DNA from: M3007 sp041741155
GTDB lineage: Bacteria; Bacteroidota; Bacteroidia; Chitinophagales; Saprospiraceae
Direction of reading: 5' to 3'
Assembly (NCBI GenBank): GCA_041741155.1
Contig: JBGSKO010000146.1
Location: 1 to 21,115, forward strand
DNA: 21,115 bases
The position numbers were made by a program, and so were the translations under genes. The notes beneath the pieces are model-generated. The model worked only from the letters and a program-made list of their open reading frames with translations. It was not told the origin of the DNA and did not search any database. Below are positions 6,353 to 14,111 of this stretch, piece after piece (the first letter of the stretch is position 1; each line of letters starts with the position of its first letter).

Positions 6353-7696
6353 ATGTTCAAGAAGATATTGATTGCCAATCGCGGTGAAATCGCGCTGCGT
6401 ATCATCCGCACCTGCAAGGAAATGGGCGTAAAAACTGTGGCTATTTATTCCACAGCCGACCGCGACAGCCTGCACGTTCGTTTTGCCGATGAAGCTGTTT
6501 GCATCGGCCCGCCTTCTTCCACGGAAAGCTACCTGAATATCCCGCGCATTATGGCTGCCGTGGAAATCACGGATGCCGATGCCGTACACCCGGGCTACGG
6601 TTTCCTGGCTGAAAACGCCAATTTTGCCGAGGTTTGTAAGGAGTATGGGATCAAATTTATCGGTCCCTTGCCTGATCAAATCCGTCGCATGGGCGACAAG
6701 ATCACCGCCAAGGAAACCATGCTCGCCGCCGGCGTACCCTGCGTACCCGGTTCCGAAGGTTTGTTGGAAGATGTTGCAGAAGGTGTAAAACTAGCCAAAG
6801 TAATCGGATATCCGATTATTCTGAAGGCTACCGCCGGCGGCGGCGGCAAAGGCATGCGCGTCGTCTGGAAAGAATCCGAGTTTGAGAGCCAATGGGAAAC
6901 CGCACGCCGCGAAGCCAAAGCCTCTTTCGCTAACGACGGTATCTACATGGAAAAATTCATCGAAGAACCCCGTCACATCGAAATACAAGTCGCCGGCGAC
7001 CAATTCGGAAAAGCATGCCACCTGTCTGAACGCGACTGCTCCATCCAGCGCCGCCACCAAAAACTCGTGGAAGAATCGCCATCCCCGTTTATGACGCCTG
7101 AATTGCGCGAAAAAATGGGGGAAGCCGCCGTAAAAGCCTGCACCGCAATCGGCTACGAAGGCGTGGGCACCGTCGAGTTTCTCGTGGACAAATACCGCAA
7201 CTTCTACTTCATGGAAATGAACACCCGTATTCAGGTAGAACATACTGTGACGGAAGAAGTTATTGACTTTGACCTCATAAAGGAACAGATCAAAATTGCT
7301 GCGGGAATACCCATTTCAGGTAAAAACTATTTCCCGGAAATGCACGCTATTGAGTGCCGGATCAACGCAGAAGACCCCTTCAACGACTTCCGCCCAAGTC
7401 CCGGCCGCATCACGTCGTTCCACTCGCCGAAAGGACACGGCGTCCGCGTGGATACCCACGTTTATGGCGGCTATACCATCCCGCCGTACTACGATTCCAT
7501 GATCGCCAAACTCATCGTCCGCGCCCGTACCCGCGACGAGGCTATCACCAAAATGGAGCGCGCCCTCGATGAATTCATCGTGGAAGGCATCAAAACAACC
7601 ATCCCCTTTCACCAGCGGCTCATGCAAAATCCGGACTTCCGAAAAGGAAACTTCCACACCGGATTCCTGAACACCTGGGATTTCAAAAACGCGTAA
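6353..7696 (+). CDS. accC: Acetyl-CoA carboxylase, biotin carboxylase subunit
   Basis: ATP-dependent carboxylation of the biotin on AccB, the first half-reaction of acetyl-CoA carboxylase, in the cytosol. The 447 residues match E. coli AccC closely in length and numbering. The N-terminal Rossmann-like domain opens with KILIANRGEIALRIIR (4-19). HPGYGFLAEN is at 79-88. The ATP-grasp glycine loop GGGGKGM is at 162-168. ERDCSIQRRHQKLVEESPSP spans 226-245. The catalytic segment EMNTRIQVEH at 288-297 includes Glu288, Asn290, Arg292 and Glu296. The start ATG follows a 70-base gap after accB with no promoter box, consistent with cotranscription. tex begins 3 bases after the stop. Confidence 0.97.
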   Translation: MFKKILIANRGEIALRIIRTCKEMGVKTVAIYSTADRDSLHVRFADEAVCIGPPSSTESYLNIPRIMAAVEITDADAVHPGYGFLAENANFAEVCKEYGIKFIGPLPDQIRRMGDKITAKETMLAAGVPCVPGSEGLLEDVAEGVKLAKVIGYPIILKATAGGGGKGMRVVWKESEFESQWETARREAKASFANDGIYMEKFIEEPRHIEIQVAGDQFGKACHLSERDCSIQRRHQKLVEESPSPFMTPELREKMGEAAVKACTAIGYEGVGTVEFLVDKYRNFYFMEMNTRIQVEHTVTEEVIDFDLIKEQIKIAAGIPISGKNYFPEMHAIECRINAEDPFNDFRPSPGRITSFHSPKGHGVRVDTHVYGGYTIPPYYDSMIAKLIVRARTRDEAITKMERALDEFIVEGIKTTIPFHQRLMQNPDFRKGNFHTGFLNTWDFKNA

Positions 7697-7699
7697 TAG

Positions 7700-9820
7700 T
7701 TGTCCTACTCCCACCCTATTGCCCAAGCGCTCGGCATCCCCATCCGACGCGTTGAAGCTGCGCTCGAACTGCTCGAAAGCGGCAGCACCATACCCTTTAT
7801 TGCCCGTTACCGGAAGGAAGCTACCGGTTCGCTGGATGAGGTTCAAATCGCCGACATCCAGAATCTCTGGAAAAAAATGCAGGAACTCGACAAACGCCGC
7901 GAGGTCATCCTGCAAAGCATCGAAGAGCAAGGCAAACTCACCCCCCAACTCCGCGCCGCCATTCTTGCTGCTGCGAATATGACGGAACTGGAGGACCTCT
8001 ACCTCCCGTACCGCCCCAAACGCAAGACCCGCGCCACAGTGGCTATCGAACGGGGACTGGAGCCATTGGCCAAGCGCATTTTTTCCCAGCAAGACAAACA
8101 CGGCGTGGAAACCCTCGCCGCCAAGTTCATTACCGATGAAGTGCCTACCGTGGAGGATGCCCTGCAAGGCGCCCGCGATATCATCGCCGAGTGGGTCAAT
8201 GAGGACAAACGCGCCCGCGACCGCATCCGGCGAAACTTTGAAAAAGGGGCGCTCATCGCGTCCAGGTTGGTGAAAGGTAAAGAAACCGAAGGTGCCAAAT
8301 ACCGCGACTACTTTGAATGGAGCGAAAAACTGGCCACCTGCCCGTCCCACCGTCTGTTGGCAATGCGCCGCGGCGAAGAGGAGGGCTTCTTGCGCGTGGG
8401 TATTGCCCCCGACGAAGAAATGGCAGTAGCCGATTTGGATAAAATATTTGCAACCGGCTATGGCGAGTCCACTGAGCATGTACGCAAAGCCCTCAAAGAT
8501 GGCTACAAACGTCTTCTCCAGCCCTCCATCGAAACAGAATACCGAAATACGTCCAAGGAAAAAGCCGACCTGGAGGCTATCCGTGTGTTTGCCGAAAACT
8601 TGCGCCAGCTCCTGCTGTCGGCGCCACTTGGCGAACGCCGCGTGCTGGGCATTGACCCCGGTTTCCGGTCCGGCTGCAAGGTGGTCGTGCTGGATGCCAA
8701 CGGAAACCTGTTGCGCAACACCACTATTTTTCCCCACGAGCCCCAGCGACACCTTTTTGAAAGCCAATCCACGATCGAGGATTTAGTAGATAAATTTCAG
8801 GTTGAGGCTATTTCGGTTGGCAACGGCACCGCCGGACGCGAAACGATGGATTTTCTTCAGAAAATCAAATTCCAGCGCCCCATCGAAATTTTTCAGGTAA
8901 ACGAAGCCGGCGCCTCCATCTACTCAGCCTCCGAGGTTGCCCGCGAAGAATTCCCAAAAGAAGACCTGACCGTGCGCGGGGCCGTCAGCATCGGGCGGCG
9001 ACTCATGGACCCGCTGGCTGAACTCGTCAAAATTGACCCAAAAAGCATCGGTGTAGGCCAGTATCAGCACGATGTAAACCAAACCCTGCTGAAAGAGAGC
9101 CTCGACCGCACCGTGGAATCCTGCGTGAATGCCGTCGGGATCAACCTCAACACCGCCAGCAAACACCTGCTCACCTACGTGTCCGGTCTCGGTCCCGGGT
9201 TGGCCCAAAATATCGTAGCCTTCCGCGCAGAAAATGGTGCGTTTCGCCGCCGGGCCGAACTCAAAAAAGTCCCCCGTCTGGGCGACAAAGCCTTCGAACA
9301 GTGCGCCGGGTTTCTGCGCATTCACAGCGCCGACAACCCACTCGACAACACCGCCGTTCACCCCGAGCGCTATGCCCTCGTGGAACTGATAGCCAAAGAC
9401 CTCGGCTGTACCGTGTCCGATCTTATCGCTGACCGCAGTCTTCGGCAAAAAATCGAGCTCCAGCGCTATGTCAAAGGCGATGTGGGACTTCCCACGTTGC
9501 AGGACATCATCAAGGAACTCGAAAAACCCGGTCTCGACCCGCGCGGCAAGGCTCAACCATTCGAATTTGGCAATGTGCACAGCATCGAAGACCTCGCCCC
9601 TGGCATGGTGTTGCCCGGTATCGTGACCAACATCACCAACTTCGGCGCATTCGTGGACATTGGGGTCAAGGCCAGTGGCCTGGTGCACGTCTCGCAGTTG
9701 ACCGACAAATTCGTGAAAAATCCCGCCGACGTAGTCAAACTCAACCAACAGGTCATGGTGCGGGTGCTGGAGGTGGACATGGCGCGCAAACGCGTGGCGC
9801 TGACGATGCGCGGAGTGTAA
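7700..9820 (+). CDS. tex: Tex family RNA-binding protein (YqgF-HhH-S1)
   Basis: Tex/YhgF proteins bind nucleic acid and are linked to transcription processes and stress tolerance in other bacteria; the exact role is poorly defined. The 706 residues hold, in order: the N-terminal helical region with STIPFIARYRKEATGSLDE (29-47), a YqgF/RuvC-like domain (GIDPGFRSG 317-325, SVGNGTAGRE 372-381), helix-hairpin-helix motifs (about 481-541, VSGLGPGLAQNIVAFR 494-509), and an S1 domain (about 634-704, GIVTNITNFGAFVDIGV). It ends just after S1, without the basic C-terminal tail of longer homologues. The start is TTG at 7700: the codon just before it is a stop (7697-7699) and no in-frame ATG exists before the conserved N-terminus. 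It lies 3 bases after accC, so is probably cotranscribed. Confidence 0.95.
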   Translation: MSYSHPIAQALGIPIRRVEAALELLESGSTIPFIARYRKEATGSLDEVQIADIQNLWKKMQELDKRREVILQSIEEQGKLTPQLRAAILAAANMTELEDLYLPYRPKRKTRATVAIERGLEPLAKRIFSQQDKHGVETLAAKFITDEVPTVEDALQGARDIIAEWVNEDKRARDRIRRNFEKGALIASRLVKGKETEGAKYRDYFEWSEKLATCPSHRLLAMRRGEEEGFLRVGIAPDEEMAVADLDKIFATGYGESTEHVRKALKDGYKRLLQPSIETEYRNTSKEKADLEAIRVFAENLRQLLLSAPLGERRVLGIDPGFRSGCKVVVLDANGNLLRNTTIFPHEPQRHLFESQSTIEDLVDKFQVEAISVGNGTAGRETMDFLQKIKFQRPIEIFQVNEAGASIYSASEVAREEFPKEDLTVRGAVSIGRRLMDPLAELVKIDPKSIGVGQYQHDVNQTLLKESLDRTVESCVNAVGINLNTASKHLLTYVSGLGPGLAQNIVAFRAENGAFRRRAELKKVPRLGDKAFEQCAGFLRIHSADNPLDNTAVHPERYALVELIAKDLGCTVSDLIADRSLRQKIELQRYVKGDVGLPTLQDIIKELEKPGLDPRGKAQPFEFGNVHSIEDLAPGMVLPGIVTNITNFGAFVDIGVKASGLVHVSQLTDKFVKNPADVVKLNQQVMVRVLEVDMARKRVALTMRGV

Positions 9821-9825
9821 CAGTT

Positions 9826-9849
9826 TTGAGTTTGGAGTATTGAGTTTGG
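9826..9849 (+). repeat. TTGAGTTTGG direct repeat after tex
   Basis: The decamer TTGAGTTTGG occurs at 9826-9835 and 9840-9849, starting 6 bases after the tex stop. It is related to the complement of the ACTCAAAA words in the efp leader. Confidence 0.6.
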
Positions 9850-9864
9850 CGTAAGGAATTCCAC

Positions 9865-9872
9865 TAACTTTG
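9865..9872 (+). promoter_or_regulatory. -7-like box before structured non-coding stretch
   Basis: TAACTTTG matches TAnnTTTG, with a TTTG at 9845-9848 a possible -33 element 16 bases upstream. No coding frame follows it. It may drive a non-coding transcript or be chance. Confidence 0.35.
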
Positions 9873-9977
9873 GCAGGGTTCGCAGCAACACTTCGTGGCT
9901 GCAGCCAAATCAAGAAAGTGTTTTCTTTTCACCATCCGTGAGTTACGATAAGAAAGGCAACGAGGAAAGTCGGATGG
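9869..9977 (+). ncRNA. Candidate structured non-coding RNA (unidentified)
   Basis: Three nested or adjacent foldbacks lie in 110 non-coding bases. The first is TTTGGC (9869-9874) with GCCAAA (9904-9909), enclosing GCAGC (9882-9886) with GCTGC (9898-9902) and CAC/GTG around a TTC loop. The second is AAGAAA (9912-9917) with TTTCTT (9922-9927). The third is CCATCCG (9932-9938) with CGGATGG (9971-9977) around an A/G-rich interior. I know of no RNA family matching it. The -7-like box overlaps the first arm, which argues against a transcript that includes that arm. It could equally be a DNA-level structure or the tail of the tex transcript. Confidence 0.3.
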
Positions 9978-10013
9978 AACTGACCAAATTTTCGAAATAA
10001 GGCATACGCCTAA

Positions 10014-10360
10014 ACATGAGTCATCCCGAATTTTGAAAACAGTTGAATCGCCCTTTTTTCGAGATATCCGGCGCGTATTGGGCGGGATGTTTTGCACCCA
10101 ATGCCGGCGCATGTTTTTCCGATGTCCTTATTTCCTTAAAAAATTGGGAGTGTCCAGAAGACTGTGTCAGCCCGTTCAGAGCAAATTTAACACAGACAAA
10201 CGCAGACTGCTACACAGACAAATACAGAGTGTAACTTATTTAAAATCAAAATTCTGTGTTTGTCTGTGTAGCAGTCTGCGTTTGTCTGTGTTAAAAATAT
10301 CTCTCGATAGGTTTGACACAGTTCTCTGAACACGCTCGAAAAATTCGGGATGACTCATGT
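10014..10360 (+). mobile_element. MITE-like non-autonomous element, copy 2 (complete)
   Basis: Full copy of the dispersed repeat, 347 bp. The outer 21-bp terminal inverted repeats are perfect: 10014-10034 (begins ACATGAGTCATCCCGAAT) and 10340-10360. A second inverted pair lies inside, GTGTCCAGAAGACTGTGTCA at 10150-10169 against 10314-10333 (17 of 20 match). A 115-base segment between outer and inner repeats is present only on the left side. The centre is the long hairpin at 10187-10294. No transposase or conserved frame is present, so movement would need a protein supplied in trans (inference). I see no convincing target-site duplication: the flanks read CGCCTAA and GTGCTAT. It lies between tex and the 3' end of the lipoprotein gene. 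Confidence 0.85.
10187..10294. repeat. Long hairpin of repeat copy 2
   Basis: Arms at 10187-10228 and 10253-10294 are complementary at 41 of 42 positions, with the one mismatch able to wobble in RNA. The loop at 10229-10252 begins GTGTAACTTATTTAAAATC. Such a stem is strong enough to stop polymerases and to extrude as a cruciform in DNA. If transcribed it would be a double-stranded RNA stem. Confidence 0.9.
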
Positions 10361-10398
10361 GTGCTATCTGTCTGATCCCCGCAAATCGCGCGGTTTTA

Positions 10399-11202
10399 TC
10401 AGTTTCTGAGCCGGATAGTCACGGTATTCCCGTTGGGCAAGGTCAGTTTGCCAAACCGGTCACAAGTGCCGTTTCCAAAATCAAGCGTAGATGTTTTACC
10501 GTCGCGGGTCAACTCCGTCACACCCTCGGAAATCCACCGGCAAGTCGCCTTTTTTATTAACGGTTCGATAATCGTGGAAGAATAGCTGATGCCGTTGCGG
10601 TTGGTGCCTGTGGAACTGCCCGTAGAACTCCAGACATTGTCCCAGTGCGTCGGGGTGCCGCCACCCTGTATGAGTGTGCTGGTATGTGTGTGGTTCCAGG
10701 TAGTTGAAGTGCCGTCTTGAAAACTCAACAGCATGTTCGTAGCGGTTTTAGTGTACGACCAGTCCCCTGTGGCGTCTTTCCCGTTATTCGTCCAGGATTT
10801 GCTGCCGGAAACTTGCACATCATCCACAAAGAAATTTTCAAATGTCTTGGTGCGCACGGCGCCGGCAGTGAACATTTCATCGGATTGTACGATAATAATT
10901 TTCCCTTTCAGGAGGTGGTCGCCGTTTGGCCCGGTGCAGCCGGTCGTGCCGTAGTCAATGGTAATGGTATTCGGCCAGGTGCCCCATGGTTGGGCAAGCG
11001 TCACTACCGGGCAGGTTCCACCGCCGCCGCGTTCTTCGATTGCTACATCTGCGGCGAGGTCAATTTGTTCCGAAAAATCCTCGTTTGTGGCAAGGTCCTC
11101 CGAGGTAATCACATCCAAATCTTCGGATGCATCTTTTTTGCAAGACTGGAACAGGGCAATGCCCATCAGCAGGGCTGCGAGCAGGAAAAATGACTTTTTC
11201 AT
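10399..11202 (-). CDS. Secreted lipoprotein of unknown function
   Basis: A 267-residue protein with a lipoprotein signal: MKKSFFLLAALLMGIALFQS then lipobox Cys21, followed by KKDASED, an acidic run like that of surface-directed Bacteroidota lipoproteins. An acidic linker (about 25-58) and a GGGG turn lead to a Thr/Ser/Gly-rich beta-type domain. It contains recurrent patterns such as TITIDYGTTGCTGPNG (79-94) and LTLPNGNTVTIRLR at the end, and four Cys in the mature domain that may pair. I recognise the general look of a Bacteroidota lipoprotein family without assigned function, but no catalytic motif. It is divergent from the TPR gene across a 243-base gap. Its stop is 38 bases from the end of repeat copy 2. 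Exported localisation is well supported; role unknown. Confidence 0.85.
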   Translation of the reverse strand: MKKSFFLLAALLMGIALFQSCKKDASEDLDVITSEDLATNEDFSEQIDLAADVAIEERGGGGTCPVVTLAQPWGTWPNTITIDYGTTGCTGPNGDHLLKGKIIIVQSDEMFTAGAVRTKTFENFFVDDVQVSGSKSWTNNGKDATGDWSYTKTATNMLLSFQDGTSTTWNHTHTSTLIQGGGTPTHWDNVWSSTGSSTGTNRNGISYSSTIIEPLIKKATCRWISEGVTELTRDGKTSTLDFGNGTCDRFGKLTLPNGNTVTIRLRN

Positions 11203-11240
11203 CTTCGGTCAAAAATTTAGTTTGGTGAAAGAAGTACGCG

Positions 11241-11264
11241 TTCAACGTGTCCGGAACGTTTGAA
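11241..11264. promoter_or_regulatory. Imperfect palindrome upstream of lipoprotein gene
   Basis: TTCAACGT (11241-11248) and ACGTTTGAA (11256-11264) form an imperfect inverted repeat around GTCCGGA, about 40 bases upstream of the minus-strand ATG at 11202. It could be an operator or part of the leader. The rest of the 243-base divergent gap shows only the -7 box at 11352. Confidence 0.25.
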
Positions 11265-11351
11265 ATACAGCAGCATAGACCGGGAGCACGCACTCCGGTT
11301 TAATGGCACTGTTCTTAAAGGAATGTTAAGCCTGTTTTTGGGCAAACAAAC

Positions 11352-11359
11352 TACCTTTG
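11352..11359 (+). promoter_or_regulatory. Putative -7 box for TPR-MFS pair
   Basis: TACCTTTG matches TAnnTTTG and would give a leader of about 80 bases before the ATG at 11446. No -33 TTTG at the usual spacing. Confidence 0.55.
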
Positions 11360-11445
11360 CGCCGGAAATCCCGGAATCAATTTTGTGTCATTTGTGAAAC
11401 TTATGCGTCCAAGGTGGCGCTAACAAAAACTTTTAAACTGTTTCA

Positions 11446-12777
11446 ATGATGAAAAAATCGTTTTTTTTGCTCCTCAGCATCCTGATGACCGTTGTTTCTG
11501 CCCAAGCGCAGGAAGACGGGGCCAAGTTGGCCAAACAAGCCGGTCGTGCCCTGACCAGTTATAACATGGACCCCTCCGGCAATGGCGGCAAACTGGATGA
11601 GGCCAAAACCAAAATTGACCAGGCGATCCAACTCGCCGATGCTCAAGCCATCTCGTCCTCCTGGATTACCAAAGGAGACATTTACAACACCATTATTCAG
11701 CGCGACATGGCCAAGCGCATGATCAATCCATCCGCGCCGCTTTCCGGCGACAATGATGCGCTGGAAGCATTCAATGCCTTTCAAAAAGGCTACGAAATGA
11801 CTACCAAGAAGTTCGAAAAAAGTGATGCAACAAAAGGCATTTCTGAAGTACAAGGGCACCTGATCAACATTGGAGTGGCCAAGTATGAAGCTGCTCAATA
11901 CGAAAAGGCCTTTTTGTCTTTCGAAGCTGCCCTGAAAAGCCATAGTGTGCTCAGCGCCGAAAAACAGAAAAGCCTGTTGGACGATCCCGAGCAATTCGAG
12001 AATCAGGTTTACATTACGGCACTCTCGGCCCAAATGGCCAAGCGCAATGCCGACGCAGAAAAATACTACACAGAACTGTACAAGTCGGGCAACGCCAAAC
12101 CCGCCATCTACGAAGGGCTGTACAGTATCAAGATCGAAAATAAAGATGAGGCCGGAGCGGACAAAATCCTCGCCGAAGGCCGCCAGAAACACCCGAAAGA
12201 TCCGGGGTTGCTCTTTTCCGAAATCAATTCATACTTGCAAAAAGGCAAATTGGAGGATCTTATCAGCCGGTTAAAGCAGGCCATCGAACAGGAACCTACA
12301 AACGTAAGCCTGTATGTGACCCTCGGTAGTGTGTACGACAACTTGTACCAGCGCGAAATACAAGCTAAAAATGAAACCAAGGCAAACGGATATTTTGCCG
12401 AGGCAAAGAAGAACTACGAGGAGGCCCAAAAAGTGGACCCTAAAAATGTAGATGCGTACTACTCGCTCGGCGCGCTGTACTACAACAAAGCTGCTACCCG
12501 TACGCTGGAACTGAATGCGTTGCCGCAAGACGACTTCTCCGCCGGGACCATGAAGAAATTTGAAACCATCCAGAAGGAGATCATGGCGTTGTTCGACGAG
12601 GCCCTGCCCTATTTCAAAAAAGCGGAGAGCCTTAACCCCAACGACTTGAACACGCTGATCGCCTTGTCCGAAATTTTTGCCCGCAAAGACGATCTGGAAA
12701 CCGCCGGTGCATTCAAGAAACGAATGGAGATTGTGAAAGACGGCGGTAAGAACGAGACATCGTTTTTCAAAAACTAA
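11446..12777 (+). CDS. Exported tetratricopeptide-repeat protein
   Basis: A 443-residue protein with a signal peptide (about 1-22, ending AQAQ) and no lipobox, so probably periplasmic. Most of the rest is helical with TPR-like units, clearest around 138-165 (INIGVAKYEAAQYEKAFLSF), 286-330, 334-351 (VDAYYSLGALYYNKAA) and 383-417. TPR solenoids bind proteins or scaffold complexes; no partner is evident. Two Met codons stand together (MMKK) and either may be the start. The MFS transporter begins 1 base after the stop, so the two are almost certainly cotranscribed and may be translationally coupled. Whether they act together is not shown. No missing or truncated part is apparent. Confidence 0.88.
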   Translation: MMKKSFFLLLSILMTVVSAQAQEDGAKLAKQAGRALTSYNMDPSGNGGKLDEAKTKIDQAIQLADAQAISSSWITKGDIYNTIIQRDMAKRMINPSAPLSGDNDALEAFNAFQKGYEMTTKKFEKSDATKGISEVQGHLINIGVAKYEAAQYEKAFLSFEAALKSHSVLSAEKQKSLLDDPEQFENQVYITALSAQMAKRNADAEKYYTELYKSGNAKPAIYEGLYSIKIENKDEAGADKILAEGRQKHPKDPGLLFSEINSYLQKGKLEDLISRLKQAIEQEPTNVSLYVTLGSVYDNLYQREIQAKNETKANGYFAEAKKNYEEAQKVDPKNVDAYYSLGALYYNKAATRTLELNALPQDDFSAGTMKKFETIQKEIMALFDEALPYFKKAESLNPNDLNTLIALSEIFARKDDLETAGAFKKRMEIVKDGGKNETSFFKN

Positions 12778-12778
12778 T

Positions 12779-14014
12779 ATGCATACGGAAAAACCCGTCA
12801 ACCTGCTCAACGCCGCCGTTATAGTGGCGGCGTTGGGCTATTTTGTTGACATCTACGACCTGCTACTCTTCGGCTTCGTTCGGGTAAAAAGCCTGCAAGA
12901 CCTTGGCTTTTCCGGTCAGGCACTCACCGATACAGGTATTTCCCTGCTCAACTGGCAAATGGCCGGCATGATGCTCGGCGGCCTGGTATGGGGCGTTTTG
13001 GGCGACAAAAAAGGTCGGGTGCGGGTCTTGTACTTTTCCATCGCCTTGTACTCCATCGCCAATATCCTCAACGGGTTCGCTACATCGGCAACGGACTACG
13101 CCTTTTTCCGGTTTCTCGCCGGTGTCGGTCTTGCCGGCGAACTCGGCGCCGGCATTACCCTGGTGGCCGAAAGTATGCCCAAAGAAAAACGCGGCTATGG
13201 CACCATGATCGTAGCCACAGTAGGCCTGAGCGGCGCCCTGCTGGCATGGGTCATTGATATGTTTTTTCCGTGGCGACTGTGCTTTTTTATTGGTGGCGGC
13301 CTCGGGCTGTTGCTGCTGTTTTTGCGCATCAGCGTCAATGAATCGGGTATGTTTCGGCAGATGCAGTCCGAGGACAATGTCAGTCGCGGCAACTTCCTCG
13401 CACTATTCACCGACTGGAACCGCTTTTCCCGTTTTGCCCGTTGTTTGCTCATTGGTTTCCCGACGTGGTTTGTCGTGGGCGTATTGGTCACACTGGCGCC
13501 AGAGTTTGGTCAGGCCAAAGGACTCAGCGGCATCACCGGCGGCAACGCCATCGCCGCTTGTTACACGGGACTCATCCTCGGCGATATCGGCTCGGGCCTG
13601 CTCAGCCAGTACCTGCGCAGCCGCCTCAAGGTGATGTGGATTTTCTTGGGCCTCGATGTGCTGGCAGTGGCATACTACCTGGTTGCCGGTTTTCCCACAC
13701 CCGCATCGTTCTATTTCGCACATTTCCTGCTGGGTATATCCGTGGGTTTTTGGGTTATTTTCGTTACTATTGGCGCCGAGCAGTTTGGAACCAACCTGCG
13801 CGCCACGGTAGCTACTTCGGTGCCGAATTTTGCCCGCGGTATGCTGGTCCCTATCGGCTCTTCCTTTATGTGGCTGAAAAATCCGGACGTGGCCGGCGGT
13901 GTTTTGCCCGCTGCGGCTATCGTGGGCAGCGTCTGTCTTTCCATCGCCTTTTTGGCACTGATAGGCATGAAAGAAACCTTCGAGGAGGATTTGAACTATG
14001 TAGAAACGATATAG
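12779..14014 (+). CDS. Major facilitator superfamily transporter
   Basis: A 411-residue inner-membrane transporter with about twelve hydrophobic segments. The loop between helices 2 and 3 holds the MFS signature GVLGDKKGR (72-80). The first helix contains YFVDIYDLLLFG (21-32), with charged residues typical of proton-coupled metabolite or sugar symporters. Residues 113-139, after the third helix, are AGVGLAGELGAGITLVAESMPKEKRG-like, matching the RxxxGxxxGxE..P..RG pattern of metabolite:H+ symporters. The substrate cannot be read from the sequence. The ATG follows the TPR gene stop by a single base. A weak hairpin (ACAGG 14019-14023 with CCTGT 14029-14033) lies just after the stop; lpdA begins about 100 bases on with its own -7 box. 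Confidence 0.92.
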   Translation: MHTEKPVNLLNAAVIVAALGYFVDIYDLLLFGFVRVKSLQDLGFSGQALTDTGISLLNWQMAGMMLGGLVWGVLGDKKGRVRVLYFSIALYSIANILNGFATSATDYAFFRFLAGVGLAGELGAGITLVAESMPKEKRGYGTMIVATVGLSGALLAWVIDMFFPWRLCFFIGGGLGLLLLFLRISVNESGMFRQMQSEDNVSRGNFLALFTDWNRFSRFARCLLIGFPTWFVVGVLVTLAPEFGQAKGLSGITGGNAIAACYTGLILGDIGSGLLSQYLRSRLKVMWIFLGLDVLAVAYYLVAGFPTPASFYFAHFLLGISVGFWVIFVTIGAEQFGTNLRATVATSVPNFARGMLVPIGSSFMWLKNPDVAGGVLPAAAIVGSVCLSIAFLALIGMKETFEEDLNYVETI

Positions 14015-14065
14015 TTTTACAGGCAAGTCCTGTGTTTGACAAACCCCAACAACACGATAAACCTA

Positions 14066-14073
14066 TACCTTTG
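14066..14073 (+). promoter_or_regulatory. Putative -7 box for lpdA
   Basis: TACCTTTG matches TAnnTTTG, 38 bases before the lpdA ATG. A TTTG at 14035-14038 is farther away than the usual -33 position. Confidence 0.6.
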
Positions 14074-14111
14074 CGGTCATAATCACCCGCTCAACACACT
14101 CTACACACTAC

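Noticed and set aside
6322..6387. Short frame overlapping the accC start as a possible leader peptide
   Set aside because: It is 21 codons with no supporting signal, and such frames arise by chance.
9961..9970. GAGGAAAGTC resembles the conserved start of RNase P RNA
   Set aside because: Only a ten-base match; the other conserved RNase P blocks are absent nearby.
10033..10329. Open frame of 98 codons across repeat copy 2 and similar frames in copies 1 and 3
   Set aside because: The T-run after GGCGGGATG is 5 long in copy 1, 4 in copy 2 and followed by an extra A in copy 3, which breaks the frame between copies. The frame also runs through the hairpin.
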